20,337 bases of DNA, taken from positions 1-20,337 of the forward strand of contig JBDZVF010000053.1 of assembly GCA_040255575.1 (NCBI GenBank), written 5' to 3'. This stretch comes from JADGHX01 sp040255575 (GTDB taxonomy: Bacteria > Pseudomonadota > Gammaproteobacteria > Steroidobacterales > Steroidobacteraceae). Positions 13,616 to 20,337 of this stretch are shown in pieces; position 1 is the stretch's first letter, and each line of letters opens with the position of its first letter. Both the position numbers and the translations under genes were made by a program. The notes beneath the pieces are model-generated. The model was given only the letters and a program-made list of their open reading frames with translations. It was not told the DNA's origin and did no database searches.

Positions 13616-14667
13616 GCGCGTTACAGGCCTGCAAAGCAGAGTACGTCCCAGAAACTCTGGGTTCTGCGTCCCGAGGTGAGCTCGGAACCGAACGCCAGTT
13701 GTGCGCGCGATTTGCGCGACCGTCACTCGCCCGGGCGCTCTGGCAGCTCTGTAACACTTTGCCGACGTTCGTCGCGTTGTGGCTCCTCATGGCCTGGAGC
13801 GTGGACGCGGACTGGGGTCGCGGCTGGATGCTGCTGCTCTCGTTACCGGCCGCAGGACTCTACGTGCGGCTGTTCATCATTCAGCACGATTGTGGCCACG
13901 GCTCCTACTTTGCCAGTCCGCGCGCCAATCAATGGGTCGGTGCCTGCCTTGGACTGATCACGCTGTTTCCCTTTGGATACTGGAAGAAGACCCACGCCGT
14001 GCACCATGGGACCTCCGGCAACCTTGATCGCCGCGAGTTCGGCGATATCCGAACGCTCACGGTAACAGAGTATGGAAGACTCTCCCGATCGAGCCGCTTT
14101 TTCTATCGCTGCTATCGCAGTATGCCGGTACTCTTAGGGCTCGGGCCGATGTACCAATTCGTGATCAAGCACCGGCTGCCCCTCGGTCTGCCGCTTTCGT
14201 GGAAGAGAGAGTGGGCCAGTGTGCTGCTCAACAATCTGATGCTCCTGATCGCGGGCACTGCCTGCGCATTGCTCTTCGACTGGCGTGCCCTGTTGCTGGT
14301 GCAGTTGCCCGTCGTGCTCATCGCCGGTGCGCTGGGCGTTTGGTTGTTTTACGTCCAGCACACGTTCACAGCAGCATATTGGACCCACCAGAAGTACTGG
14401 AGCTACAAAGAAGCTGCGATCGCAGGCAGTTCCCACTATGACCTGCCGCCAGTCTTGCGTTGGTTCACGGGCAATATCGGCTATCACCATATTCATCACC
14501 TGGCGCCGCGCATTCCAAACTATCGTCTGCACGATGCCTTTAACTCCAGCCTGCTGCTGCAGCGTGCGCAGCGTCTGACGCTCAAAAGCAGCATTGCCTG
14601 CGGGCGCATGAAGCTATGGGATGAAGCACGTGGCTGCATGGTTGGGTTTACCAAAGAGGTTTCCTGA
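13612..14667 (+). CDS. Membrane fatty-acid desaturase
   Basis: The 351-residue integral membrane protein has the three histidine boxes of the acyl-lipid desaturase superfamily: HDCGH at 92-96, HAVHH at 128-132 and HHIHH at 292-296. These bind a di-iron centre that inserts a double bond into an acyl chain using oxygen and an electron donor. Hydrophobic spans lie at about 47-62, 72-90, 104-120, 200-220 and 223-245. Box spacing and GSSHYDLPPVLRWFTGNIGYHHIHH resemble delta-12/omega-6-type bacterial desaturases, but regiospecificity cannot be read from the sequence. The start at ATG 13612 is set by GGAGG at 13600-13604 and the four-base overlap with the PRC-barrel gene; a longer frame from 13585 would overlap more. 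The likely role is membrane fluidity adaptation. Confidence 0.92.
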   Translation: MSALQACKAEYVPETLGSASRGELGTERQLCARFARPSLARALWQLCNTLPTFVALWLLMAWSVDADWGRGWMLLLSLPAAGLYVRLFIIQHDCGHGSYFASPRANQWVGACLGLITLFPFGYWKKTHAVHHGTSGNLDRREFGDIRTLTVTEYGRLSRSSRFFYRCYRSMPVLLGLGPMYQFVIKHRLPLGLPLSWKREWASVLLNNLMLLIAGTACALLFDWRALLLVQLPVVLIAGALGVWLFYVQHTFTAAYWTHQKYWSYKEAAIAGSSHYDLPPVLRWFTGNIGYHHIHHLAPRIPNYRLHDAFNSSLLLQRAQRLTLKSSIACGRMKLWDEARGCMVGFTKEVS

Positions 14668-14744
14668 GTCACCTGGCAAAATGTTTCAGCGCACGGATTC
14701 CGTAAGTACCTCAGTCAGACTACTGATGACACTAGGAGAACGGT

Positions 14745-15227
14745 ATGCAGGAGAAAGTAACGACGAGTTGGAGGCGGCGGTCGGACACCGCGCAATCTCA
14801 AACGAATCCCGCCGCTGCGCGCGGTGCGGGGGAAGGTGACAGTGTGGCGCTCGCCCACGAGCCGGCGCGTATCTTAATAGTAGATGCTGACATGAACTCT
14901 GCGGATGCGTTGGAGCTCATGCTGCATGCGTCCGGCTATTCAGAAACTCGCGTAGCCTACTCAGGTGAAGCCGCGCTCGCCATCGCCGCCGATTTTCAGC
15001 CAAGTATGGTCCTGCTCGATCTGAGCCTGCTCGACATGACGGGCTACCACCTCGCGGAGTCGCTGCGCGACCGAGCGCAGGGCCGCGAGGTGCGCTTGAT
15101 CGCACTGACTTCAAGCCCCGAGCATGCCGCCCGTGAGCAGGCTCGCGCGGCCGGATTCGAACGCTATCTCGTCAAACCCATCGCTTCCGTCGATCTGTCG
15201 AACCTGGTGGAGATGCCTTCGCGGTAA
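14745..15227 (+). CDS. Single-domain response regulator (receiver only)
   Basis: The 160-residue product has one receiver domain from about residue 41: ARILIVDAD (acidic pocket Asp47 and Asp49), VLLDLSLLDMTGY (phospho-acceptor Asp92), LIALTSS (Thr122) and YLVKPI (Lys144). There is no output domain, so it passes signals by protein contact or in a phosphorelay. The ATG at 14745 has AGGAG nearby and gives a 40-residue polar leader; an in-frame GTG at 14844 after GGAAGG would give a shorter, more typical length. The kinase at 18135 is the nearest candidate partner, but nothing in the sequence proves it. It follows the desaturase by 77 bases on the same strand. Confidence 0.88.
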   Translation: MQEKVTTSWRRRSDTAQSQTNPAAARGAGEGDSVALAHEPARILIVDADMNSADALELMLHASGYSETRVAYSGEAALAIAADFQPSMVLLDLSLLDMTGYHLAESLRDRAQGREVRLIALTSSPEHAAREQARAAGFERYLVKPIASVDLSNLVEMPSR

Positions 15228-15361
15228 ACACTCCGAAAGTGGCAAGTGCTCGGAGACACATCGGCAAGCGTGTGTTGACCTGCAAGCGGTAAGTGCGCTG
15301 GCGTACAGATCGTGGTGAGGTCTGGCGCATAGCCTTCTCCCTCACAACAATCCAGAACGAA

Positions 15362-15379
15362 AGCTCGAGCGCTCGAGCT
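15362..15379. promoter_or_regulatory. Perfect 18-base palindrome
   Basis: AGCTCGAGCGCTCGAGCT is identical to its reverse complement and also contains CTCGAGC twice. It lies 20 bases before the ATG at 15400, so it could be an operator for a dimeric regulator or a structure in the leader. No matching second copy was noticed in the window. Confidence 0.4.
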
Positions 15380-15399
15380 CACGTCAGGGAATTTCCATT

Positions 15400-15675
15400 A
15401 TGCAGATTCAACCCGAATCGGCGGCTCGTTCGTATCCGTCAGAGGCCGCAAACGAAGAGATCCTGCTACTCCGGGATGCCGCAGTCTCCGTCGGCTGGGA
15501 TCCCCACGAGATTTGGCGCACACGGATCAAAGCGGTATATGAGGCACATCTTTCTTCGAACCTCGTGGCGTGCGAGACCGTTGGGTCAGATGCAGGTAGC
15601 TCGCGGAACAATGGACGCAGTGCGTGGCCTTCCAGTGTTCGCCGGATGCTCGCCGGGTTGTTTTTCGGTGGATGA
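15400..15675 (+). CDS. Hypothetical small protein
   Basis: A 91-residue frame from ATG 15400, with GGGA nine bases upstream, ends at TGA 15675. The product has an acidic, helical-looking first half (ANEEILLLRDAAVSVGWDPHEIWRTRIKAVYEAHL) and a basic end (SSVRRMLAGLFFGG). I recognise no family; one Cys is present and there is no signal peptide. It is convergent with the Crp/Fnr gene at 15755-16468, and its promoter region contains the 18-base palindrome. The composition of the first half favours a real gene, but the evidence is moderate. Confidence 0.5.
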   Translation: MQIQPESAARSYPSEAANEEILLLRDAAVSVGWDPHEIWRTRIKAVYEAHLSSNLVACETVGSDAGSSRNNGRSAWPSSVRRMLAGLFFGG

Positions 15676-15754
15676 TGTCAGCCCGCTGCAAATGGCGACC
15701 CGGAGAACTCCGGCTTTTCTCGGGCTCACGAAGTCATCGGGACTGTAATGAGTC

Positions 15755-16468
15755 TTACGCGGCGGCTGCAGGCAAGGGGAACAGCCGGTCGGTTTCCTTC
15801 CGTACGACGTCGTAGCATTCGCAGGACATCGATTCGAGACGCGCGCGGTCGAGAACCGTAATTTTGCCGCGACGGTATTCGATCACTCCGGCCTTCTGTA
15901 GCTTGCCGGCAGCTTCCGTAACCCCTTCGCGACGCACGCCCAGCATATTCGCGATCAACTCCTGGGTCATGACCAGCTTGTTGCCAGTCAGGCGATCGAG
16001 AGACAGCAACAGCCATCGGCAAAGCTGCTGGTCCACCGAATGATGGCGGTTGCAGACTGCGGTCTGTGCCATCTGCGTGATGAGCGCCTGGGTGTAGCGC
16101 AGGAGTACGTGCAACATCTCCCCGTGACGCCCGAACTCCTGCTCGATGCGCTTGCGGGTGAGGCGATATGCGCAGCCGGCGCTCTGAACGATCGCCCGGT
16201 TGGTCGTGGTCGCCCCTCCCATGAAGAGCGCAATCCCGATCGCCCCGTCCTTGCCCACTACGGCGATCTCCGCCGACGCGCCGTTCCTCAACACGTACAG
16301 GAGCGAGACGATCGCGTCGATCGGAAAATAGATGTAGCGCTGGGTGTCGCCGGACTCGTAGAGCACGGTGCCGAGGGGCAGTGTCACCGGGCGAAGGTGG
16401 GGAAAGATCCGCTCCCGTTCCGCTGGCGGCAAAGCGTTGAGGAGTTGATTCTGTTCCGGGAAAACCAT
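15755..16468 (-). CDS. Crp/Fnr-family transcription regulator (first)
   Basis: The start at ATG 16468 is chosen because GAGGTC lies about nine bases upstream and the residues before it, in a frame open to 16540, do not look conserved. The 237-residue product has an N-terminal cyclic-nucleotide-type beta-barrel (about 20-115: LPLGTVLYESGD, YIYFPIDAIVSLLYVL, VVGKDGAIG), a dimerisation helix (about 116-160) and a winged helix-turn-helix (about 165-215: VMTQELIANMLGVRREGVTEAAGKL, GVIEYRRGKITVLD). The cAMP-contact residues of Crp and the Fnr N-terminal Cys cluster are not evident, so the ligand is unknown. It diverges from the CxxC mini-protein gene at 16681, which it might control. It is a distant relative of the regulator at 17105-17869. 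Confidence 0.9.
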   Translation of the reverse strand: MVFPEQNQLLNALPPAERERIFPHLRPVTLPLGTVLYESGDTQRYIYFPIDAIVSLLYVLRNGASAEIAVVGKDGAIGIALFMGGATTTNRAIVQSAGCAYRLTRKRIEQEFGRHGEMLHVLLRYTQALITQMAQTAVCNRHHSVDQQLCRWLLLSLDRLTGNKLVMTQELIANMLGVRREGVTEAAGKLQKAGVIEYRRGKITVLDRARLESMSCECYDVVRKETDRLFPLPAAAA

Positions 16469-16680
16469 GGGATGCTGACCTCGACGCACAGGTGTATAGC
16501 GCAATATACGACCTATCTGGGCATATGTCGCACACCGCACACGGCGCTGGCGGATTCGGGGACCGACCCGGGCGCCTCTGGCTCCGTTGCCGATGCCAAG
16601 CTGCGTTCGCTACCGAACGGATAGCCAGGCCTCGCGTGCTAGCTTGCAGACTCGCGCGCAACCACGCGAAGGAGAGCGAC

Positions 16681-16911
16681 ATGTCCTTCCGCAAAGAGAT
16701 AACGGGAACCTTGTGGCACTGGTGTCGCAACTGCCCCGGCTGGCCGCAGCTCGCCTTTCAACAACGCGAAGATAAACCAGCAACATGGGGCGGCGAGTCG
16801 CTTTGTGAAGAGTGCGATCGGAGGGAGCGCTCCAGCTCCTGTAATCATTCCGCTGAGCTCAGAATTGGCCGGGAATCGGATCGAGTGCTCGGACCGATAA
16901 GTTATCGATGA
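16681..16911 (+). CDS. CxxC mini-protein (putative zinc ribbon), intact copy
   Basis: The ATG at 16681 follows GAAGGAGAG at good distance. The 76-residue product has two Cys pairs, CRNC (15-18) in GTLWHWCRNCPGWP and CEEC (42-45), separated by 23 residues including FQQREDKPATWGG. Two CxxC knuckles at this spacing suggest a small zinc ribbon. A further Cys-Asn-His stands at 54-56, and the tail is polar. No signal peptide is present. A decayed relative lies at 6969-7085 and shares even the bases before the start codon. The role is unknown; small zinc ribbons often bind nucleic acid or larger proteins. It is transcribed away from the Crp/Fnr gene at 16468. Confidence 0.7.
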   Translation: MSFRKEITGTLWHWCRNCPGWPQLAFQQREDKPATWGGESLCEECDRRERSSSCNHSAELRIGRESDRVLGPISYR

Positions 16912-17104
16912 TGATCCCTCTCGCTGAGTCCAAGCTCCGCCAGGGGAACGACGCCACGCGGACTCGCTCGGCCGTGCAGCTACGGGCCACGAGGACCATC
17001 TCACCGCATCGCCTGATTCCCACAGGAGCCATCGGGCGACGACGTCATGAGCCTATGCGGTGGGGCGCACGGAAAGCGTTTGCGATGAAGCGCTCAATGG
17101 CGGC

Positions 17105-17869
17105 ATGAATGATCCGATAGGTGGCGTGAAAGGGCGCTCGTGCCGACGTCCCGAGCGTTCGGTCGATCGAGAGAATCTACTCATCGCGGGATTGCCCGAT
17201 GCGGACCGCCGCCGCCTGCTGGCGGCTTGCACGCGGGTCGAGATGCGGTTTGGATCGGTCCTCTGCAAGCAGCACGCACGTGTCCGCCATGTCTACTTTC
17301 CCACGGGTGGCTTCATCTCGCTGCTGACGCAACTGGGCAACCGGCCGGGGTTGGAAGTCGGTCTGGTCGGGGCCGAAGGTGCTGTGGGTATGACTTTGGC
17401 ACTAGGCGTGGACATCGCGCCCGTGCGAACGATCGTGCAAGGCGCCGGCTCTGCACTGCGCATCGAGGCGACGCGATTCTCTGCCGAACTCGATCGAAGT
17501 CCCGCGTTGAGGCATGCGATGCTCGGGTACATCTATGTGTTCATCAGTCAGGTCGCGCTGATGGCCACGTGCGCGCGTTTCCACATGGTGGAAGCACGAC
17601 TGGCGCGCTGGCTGCTGATGACCCGCGATCGGGCTGGGTCGGACGAGTTCCATCTCACTCAGGAGTACATGGCCTACATGCTCGGCGTACGGCGGGTCGG
17701 TGTAACGCGCGCGGCACGCGACCTGAGGGCGCGCCGACTGGTCAGCTACAGCCGAGGCAGCATTAACATACTCGACGGCCGCGGCCTGGAAGGCGCGTCC
17801 TGCTCCTGTTACAGGCGCGCAAAGGATGCCTACGTGCGCTTCATGCGCCGAAGCGGGCGGCCCAATTGA
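17105..17869 (+). CDS. Crp/Fnr-family transcription regulator (second)
   Basis: The frame could open at GTG 17060, but ATG 17105 is preferred; the ribosome-binding site is weak for both. The 254-residue product (from 17105) has a sensor barrel (about 35-125: FGSVLCKQHARVRHVYFPTGGFISLL, EVGLVGAEGAVGM), a long dimer helix, and a winged helix-turn-helix (about 180-230: FHLTQEYMAYMLGVRRVGVTRAARDL, RLVSYSRGSINILD). The recognition-helix core LGVRR.GVT.AA is shared with the Crp/Fnr protein at 15755-16468, but the rest differs strongly, so they are distant paralogues. A Cys pair CSC at 233-235 matches CEC in the other protein. No Fnr-type iron-sulfur cluster motif is seen. The kinase gene follows on the same strand. 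Confidence 0.88.
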   Translation: MNDPIGGVKGRSCRRPERSVDRENLLIAGLPDADRRRLLAACTRVEMRFGSVLCKQHARVRHVYFPTGGFISLLTQLGNRPGLEVGLVGAEGAVGMTLALGVDIAPVRTIVQGAGSALRIEATRFSAELDRSPALRHAMLGYIYVFISQVALMATCARFHMVEARLARWLLMTRDRAGSDEFHLTQEYMAYMLGVRRVGVTRAARDLRARRLVSYSRGSINILDGRGLEGASCSCYRRAKDAYVRFMRRSGRPN

Positions 17870-18076
17870 ACGCGAACGACGCCGCCGGCATCGTTACGAC
17901 GCCGGTCGCGCGCCGCAATCCCGCCGCGAGCTCGTACATCCGGATGGTGATTGCACGAATCCGTTGCCCTGGCACCCTGTTTCGGCAATTCAGCAGTTAC
18001 TACGTCGCCCACCGCACAGAGCGGCGAGCGCACAGGGTGCAGCCTGCGGTTCGAATGTTCCCTTTCTGAATTCCAA

Positions 18077-18093
18077 CGTGGGTGTTGCCCACG
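18077..18093. promoter_or_regulatory. Hairpin in the kinase leader
   Basis: CGTGGG-TGTTG-CCCACG forms a perfect 6-base stem 42 bases before the kinase ATG at 18135. No T-run follows. It could end transcription from the upstream Crp/Fnr gene weakly, or be an operator; the rest of 17870-18134 shows no gene. Confidence 0.3.
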
Positions 18094-18134
18094 CGTGCTT
18101 CCCTGACGACCGCACCTCATTCGGGGGACTTTTT

Positions 18135-19121
18135 ATGCGCGACCTGGCGAAATTTACGAACATGCGATCGAGCAACGGCCCCTGGGATAGCGGTGACCGG
18201 ACCTCGATCAGAAGCCCCGTAGGAGTGCCGGATGCCCAAGCGACTTCGGAGATTTCTGTGGTCCTGCGCCCCCCGAACGTCGGCTCTGCAGTCCATGGCG
18301 AGGCTCAGACGCAACCAGTACTTCCAGCAGCGAACGAGGGAATCCGGAACGGTCAAGACGCTCTCTACACGATCACAGAACAAAGTGAGCTGCTGCTTCA
18401 GGCGCAGTCGCAGGTCGAAGAACTCACATGCGCCAATCGTCGCAAGGACGAGTTTCTGGCGATGCTCTCTCACGAGCTTTCCAGTCCGCTGTCTGCGATT
18501 CATCACGCCGCGCGGTATCTGGGAAGGCAGTCCGGCGAGGCGGCCACTCAGCAACGGATGCAAGCCCTCATCGAACGGCAACTCACTCGGATGACACAAC
18601 TCGTCCAGGAGCTGCGCGATGTCTCGCTCATTGCCAGCGGGCAGTTGCACCTGCAGCGCGAACGAGTCGACCTGCGGGACATAGTGAGGCACACGGTCGA
18701 GACCCTCGAGTGGGAGATCCAGGAGCGGAATCATCGGCTTGCCATCGACCTGCCGGGTGGACCGGTGTGGCTGCGGGCCGATGCCCGCCGCTTGGAGCAG
18801 GTATTCGTGAACCTGCTAGCCAACGCCTCGCGCTACACGGACGAAGGCGGGGAACTGGCCGTGTCGGTTCAGGCGAAGGACGGGGAGGCTATCATCCAAG
18901 TCCGGGATTCAGGGATCGGCATCGCGCCTGAGTCGCTGCCTCAAATATTCGATCTATTCAAGCAAGGCAATGCTGCCGACCCTCGTTCTGGTGCCGGGTT
19001 CGGCGTGGGCCTCGCCGTCGTGCACAATCTCATCGAGCTGCATCGGGGCAGCGTGGTCGCTGCGAGCGCCGGAGTCGGTCAGGGGAGCGAGTTCACGGTT
19101 CGTCTGCCGACAGCAGAGTGA
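18135..19121 (+). CDS. Soluble sensor histidine kinase (complete)
   Basis: The start at ATG 18135 is set by GGGGGA upstream; the frame stays open to 17826, but that part overlaps the Crp/Fnr gene. The 328-residue product has a polar, poorly ordered N-terminus (1-80), a helix (about 82-108, LLLQAQSQVEELTCANRRKDEF), HisKA with His113 in SHELSSPL, and HATPase_c with N-box NLLANASRYT (Asn226, Asn230), G1 RDSGIGIA (Asp258) and G2 GAGFGVGLAVV. No membrane span or known sensor domain is present, so it is cytoplasmic and its signal probably arrives through a partner. It is a near-twin of the partial kinase at 1-765. A cognate regulator is not adjacent; the receiver protein at 14745 is the nearest. 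Confidence 0.93.
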   Translation: MRDLAKFTNMRSSNGPWDSGDRTSIRSPVGVPDAQATSEISVVLRPPNVGSAVHGEAQTQPVLPAANEGIRNGQDALYTITEQSELLLQAQSQVEELTCANRRKDEFLAMLSHELSSPLSAIHHAARYLGRQSGEAATQQRMQALIERQLTRMTQLVQELRDVSLIASGQLHLQRERVDLRDIVRHTVETLEWEIQERNHRLAIDLPGGPVWLRADARRLEQVFVNLLANASRYTDEGGELAVSVQAKDGEAIIQVRDSGIGIAPESLPQIFDLFKQGNAADPRSGAGFGVGLAVVHNLIELHRGSVVAASAGVGQGSEFTVRLPTAE

Positions 19122-19607
19122 TCGGCGGGCAGACTCCAGGAGAGTGGCCCGTTCTGAAGGAGACTGTCGCGAAGGCGAGGGCGCGTGGCACTCGCGACAC
19201 TGTTCTTGGAGCGTTGGCGCTCCTGCACCTGTGGACCAAGCAGCCGATGTTGAGTAGCCTTTCCCGGCGGTCTCGCTTTCATACCCACCTCACATACCGA
19301 AGCCGTCGGGGAGGAGTTCCGCGGAGGGCCGCCAAGAGCCGCACGCTCTTGTGGGGATTTCAGTGGGGATGCGACGATGAGACCTGCGAAAACTGGTGTT
19401 TTTTCATCAACATACTGAGCAGCGACGATCGTCCGCTCCGCCAATAAGTGTTCTGCCAACGTCCGCCAAGGACATCGGGAGAACACAAAGCACTGAAAAA
19501 TCCAAAGAATCGGGTCTGCTGACTGATCCTATTGTCTGCGGAAAGCCGGTGCTTTTTGGTGGGACGTTTGCGGGTATCGAGCCCTGCCTACAGAGGCGTA
19601 CCCACAA
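19122..19607. other. Intergenic stretch between kinase and integrase
   Basis: No tRNA or convincing gene is seen. Two hairpins follow the kinase (19165-19199 and 19208-19223). From about 19440 the sequence is richer in A and T than its surroundings, as is common just upstream of island integrases, so an attachment site may lie here, but no repeated core could be found inside the window. Confidence 0.4.
19165..19223 (+). terminator. Two hairpins downstream of the kinase, possible terminator region
   Basis: TGTCGCGA (19165-19172) pairs with TCGCGACA (19192-19199), and GGAGCG-TTGG-CGCTCC forms a tight hairpin at 19208-19223. Neither is followed by a T-run, so intrinsic termination is uncertain; the position after the last gene before the integrase makes it plausible. 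Confidence 0.3.
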
Positions 19608-20337
19608 ATGCTTACCGATCGCATGATTCAGGCGGCAAAACCCGCCGAAAAGCCGTACCGGCTCAGTGACGAAAAAGGACTCGTCATCCTCATCACCCCC
19701 GCTGGGGGCAAGCTGTGGCGGTTCAGAAACCGCTTCCCCCGTCGCGGACCCGGGAAGAAGGAAAAGGATTTGGCATTGGGAACCTACCCGGAGGTGTCAC
19801 TCCGAGAGGCACGGGAGGAGCGGGACGAAGCGCGGCGCGACCTGCGGCACGGCATCGATCCGTCTGCCAAGCGCCGAGCCGAAAAACACTCGGCGGCCAA
19901 CACATTCGAGGCCGTCGCCCGCGAGTTGCTCTCGATCCTACGTAAAGCAAGCCTCGCTGGGATCAATCCCCCGGAAGCCGCCGACGAAGTCGTCCACCGC
20001 ACCATTCAGCCGCACCGACAACGCAAAGCGCGTCGGCGCGAGCCCATCAGTGCGGAGACGATCGACACGATGCAACGGCGCCTGGAGGCGCATGTCTTTC
20101 CGTACATCGGAGCGGCGGATGTCTCCGCGATCACGGGCCCCGACTTGCTCTCGGTCCTGCGCCGGATCGAATCGCGTGGCACCTTTGAGTTGGCCCACCG
20201 CGTCCGCTCGATCTGTAGCCGCGTGCTTCGATACGCCCGCGCCACGGGTCGAAAGTGCGAGGATGTGGCGGCCGATCTGATTGGACTCCTGATTCCTGTG
20301 GAGCCCGAGTCGATGGCGGCGATCGTTGAGCCCGTCC
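19608..20337 (+). CDS. Tyrosine-type island integrase (P4-like, DUF4102 N-terminus), 3' end outside window
   Basis: From ATG 19608 (AGAGG about 11 bases upstream) one frame stays open for 243 codons to the window edge. It begins MLTDRMIQAAKPAEKPYRLSD, then GLVILITPAGGKLWRFR and LALGTYPEVSLREAREERDEAR, followed by GIDPSAKRRAEK. This is the arm-type DNA-binding N-terminus (DUF4102) of P4-like integrases, which recombine genomic islands into chromosomal sites, often tRNA genes. The core-binding domain follows (ETIDTMQRRLEAHVFPYIG, RGTFELAHRVRSICSRVLRYA). The catalytic domain with its Arg-His-Arg-Tyr residues lies beyond the edge, so intactness is unknown. A 204-residue frame at 19666-20280 in another phase is its shadow. 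It marks one end of a mobile island, probably extending to the right. Confidence 0.88.
   Translation, partial: MLTDRMIQAAKPAEKPYRLSDEKGLVILITPAGGKLWRFRNRFPRRGPGKKEKDLALGTYPEVSLREAREERDEARRDLRHGIDPSAKRRAEKHSAANTFEAVARELLSILRKASLAGINPPEAADEVVHRTIQPHRQRKARRREPISAETIDTMQRRLEAHVFPYIGAADVSAITGPDLLSVLRRIESRGTFELAHRVRSICSRVLRYARATGRKCEDVAADLIGLLIPVEPESMAAIVEPV

Noticed and set aside
17866..18134. Frames between the second Crp/Fnr gene and the kinase, including an N-terminal extension of the kinase to 17826
   Set aside because: The extension overlaps the Crp/Fnr 3' end and lacks family features; ATG 18135 has a good ribosome-binding site.
19118..19447. Plus-strand frame of 109 codons after the second kinase
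   Set aside because: No ribosome-binding site or recognisable motif, and it contains the two hairpins expected in non-coding sequence.
19666..20280. Plus-strand frame of 204 codons
   Set aside because: Ser/Arg/Pro-rich shadow of the integrase, which reads through the same bases in another frame with family motifs.

Overview
The window is GC-rich Gram-negative DNA. Lipoprotein signal peptides, an OmpA-type peptidoglycan-binding lipoprotein, a YbaL-like antiporter and a class D sortase of the kind found in proteobacteria point to Proteobacteria, most likely Gammaproteobacteria; the genus cannot be read from the sequence. No rRNA, tRNA, CRISPR array or insertion sequence was seen. Most genes are small envelope or stress proteins (PRC-barrel, BON, CsbD-like, DUF4398, OmpA, ferritin-like DUF2383) mixed with regulators (two soluble histidine kinases, one receiver protein, two Crp/Fnr proteins), so this looks like an accessory stress-response region.

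Layout. 1-765 is the C-terminal part of a histidine kinase. 897-1226 (minus) is a small unknown protein. 1359-2832 is a class D sortase followed directly by a protein with an LPDTA sorting signal. 2906-4615 (minus) is a YbaL/Kef-type antiporter. 4921-7085 holds a miniature SWIM zinc-finger protein, a receiver-domain remnant, a frameshifted PRC-barrel gene, a discoidin-like protein and a truncated CxxC mini-protein. 7417-9644 holds a secreted protein with seven Cys repeats, a Cys/His-rich protein, a CsbD-like protein and a second copy of the small unknown protein. 9784-12188 (minus) is an envelope operon (BON lipoprotein, DUF4398 lipoprotein, OmpA fused to DUF2383, possibly a 40-residue membrane peptide). 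12385-14667 is a tightly overlapped plus-strand cluster ending in an intact PRC-barrel gene and a fatty-acid desaturase. 14745-19121 holds a receiver protein, two Crp/Fnr regulators, the intact CxxC mini-protein and a complete histidine kinase. The window ends inside an integrase gene (19608 to edge), so a mobile-island boundary is near.

The most striking feature is internal redundancy. The small unknown protein, the PRC-barrel protein and the CxxC mini-protein each occur twice in the same order and orientations, and the two blocks are flanked by near-twin kinases: HK - [unknown, PRC, CxxC] - [unknown, PRC, CxxC] - HK. In the left block the PRC gene has lost one base and the CxxC gene ends early, which suggests an old segmental duplication with one copy decaying.

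How the genes may work together is inference. The soluble kinases and Crp/Fnr proteins may control the envelope and stress genes: the OmpA, BON and DUF4398 lipoproteins would reinforce the outer membrane, the desaturase would adjust membrane fluidity, the antiporter would adjust ion balance, and the sortase would anchor its neighbouring substrate.
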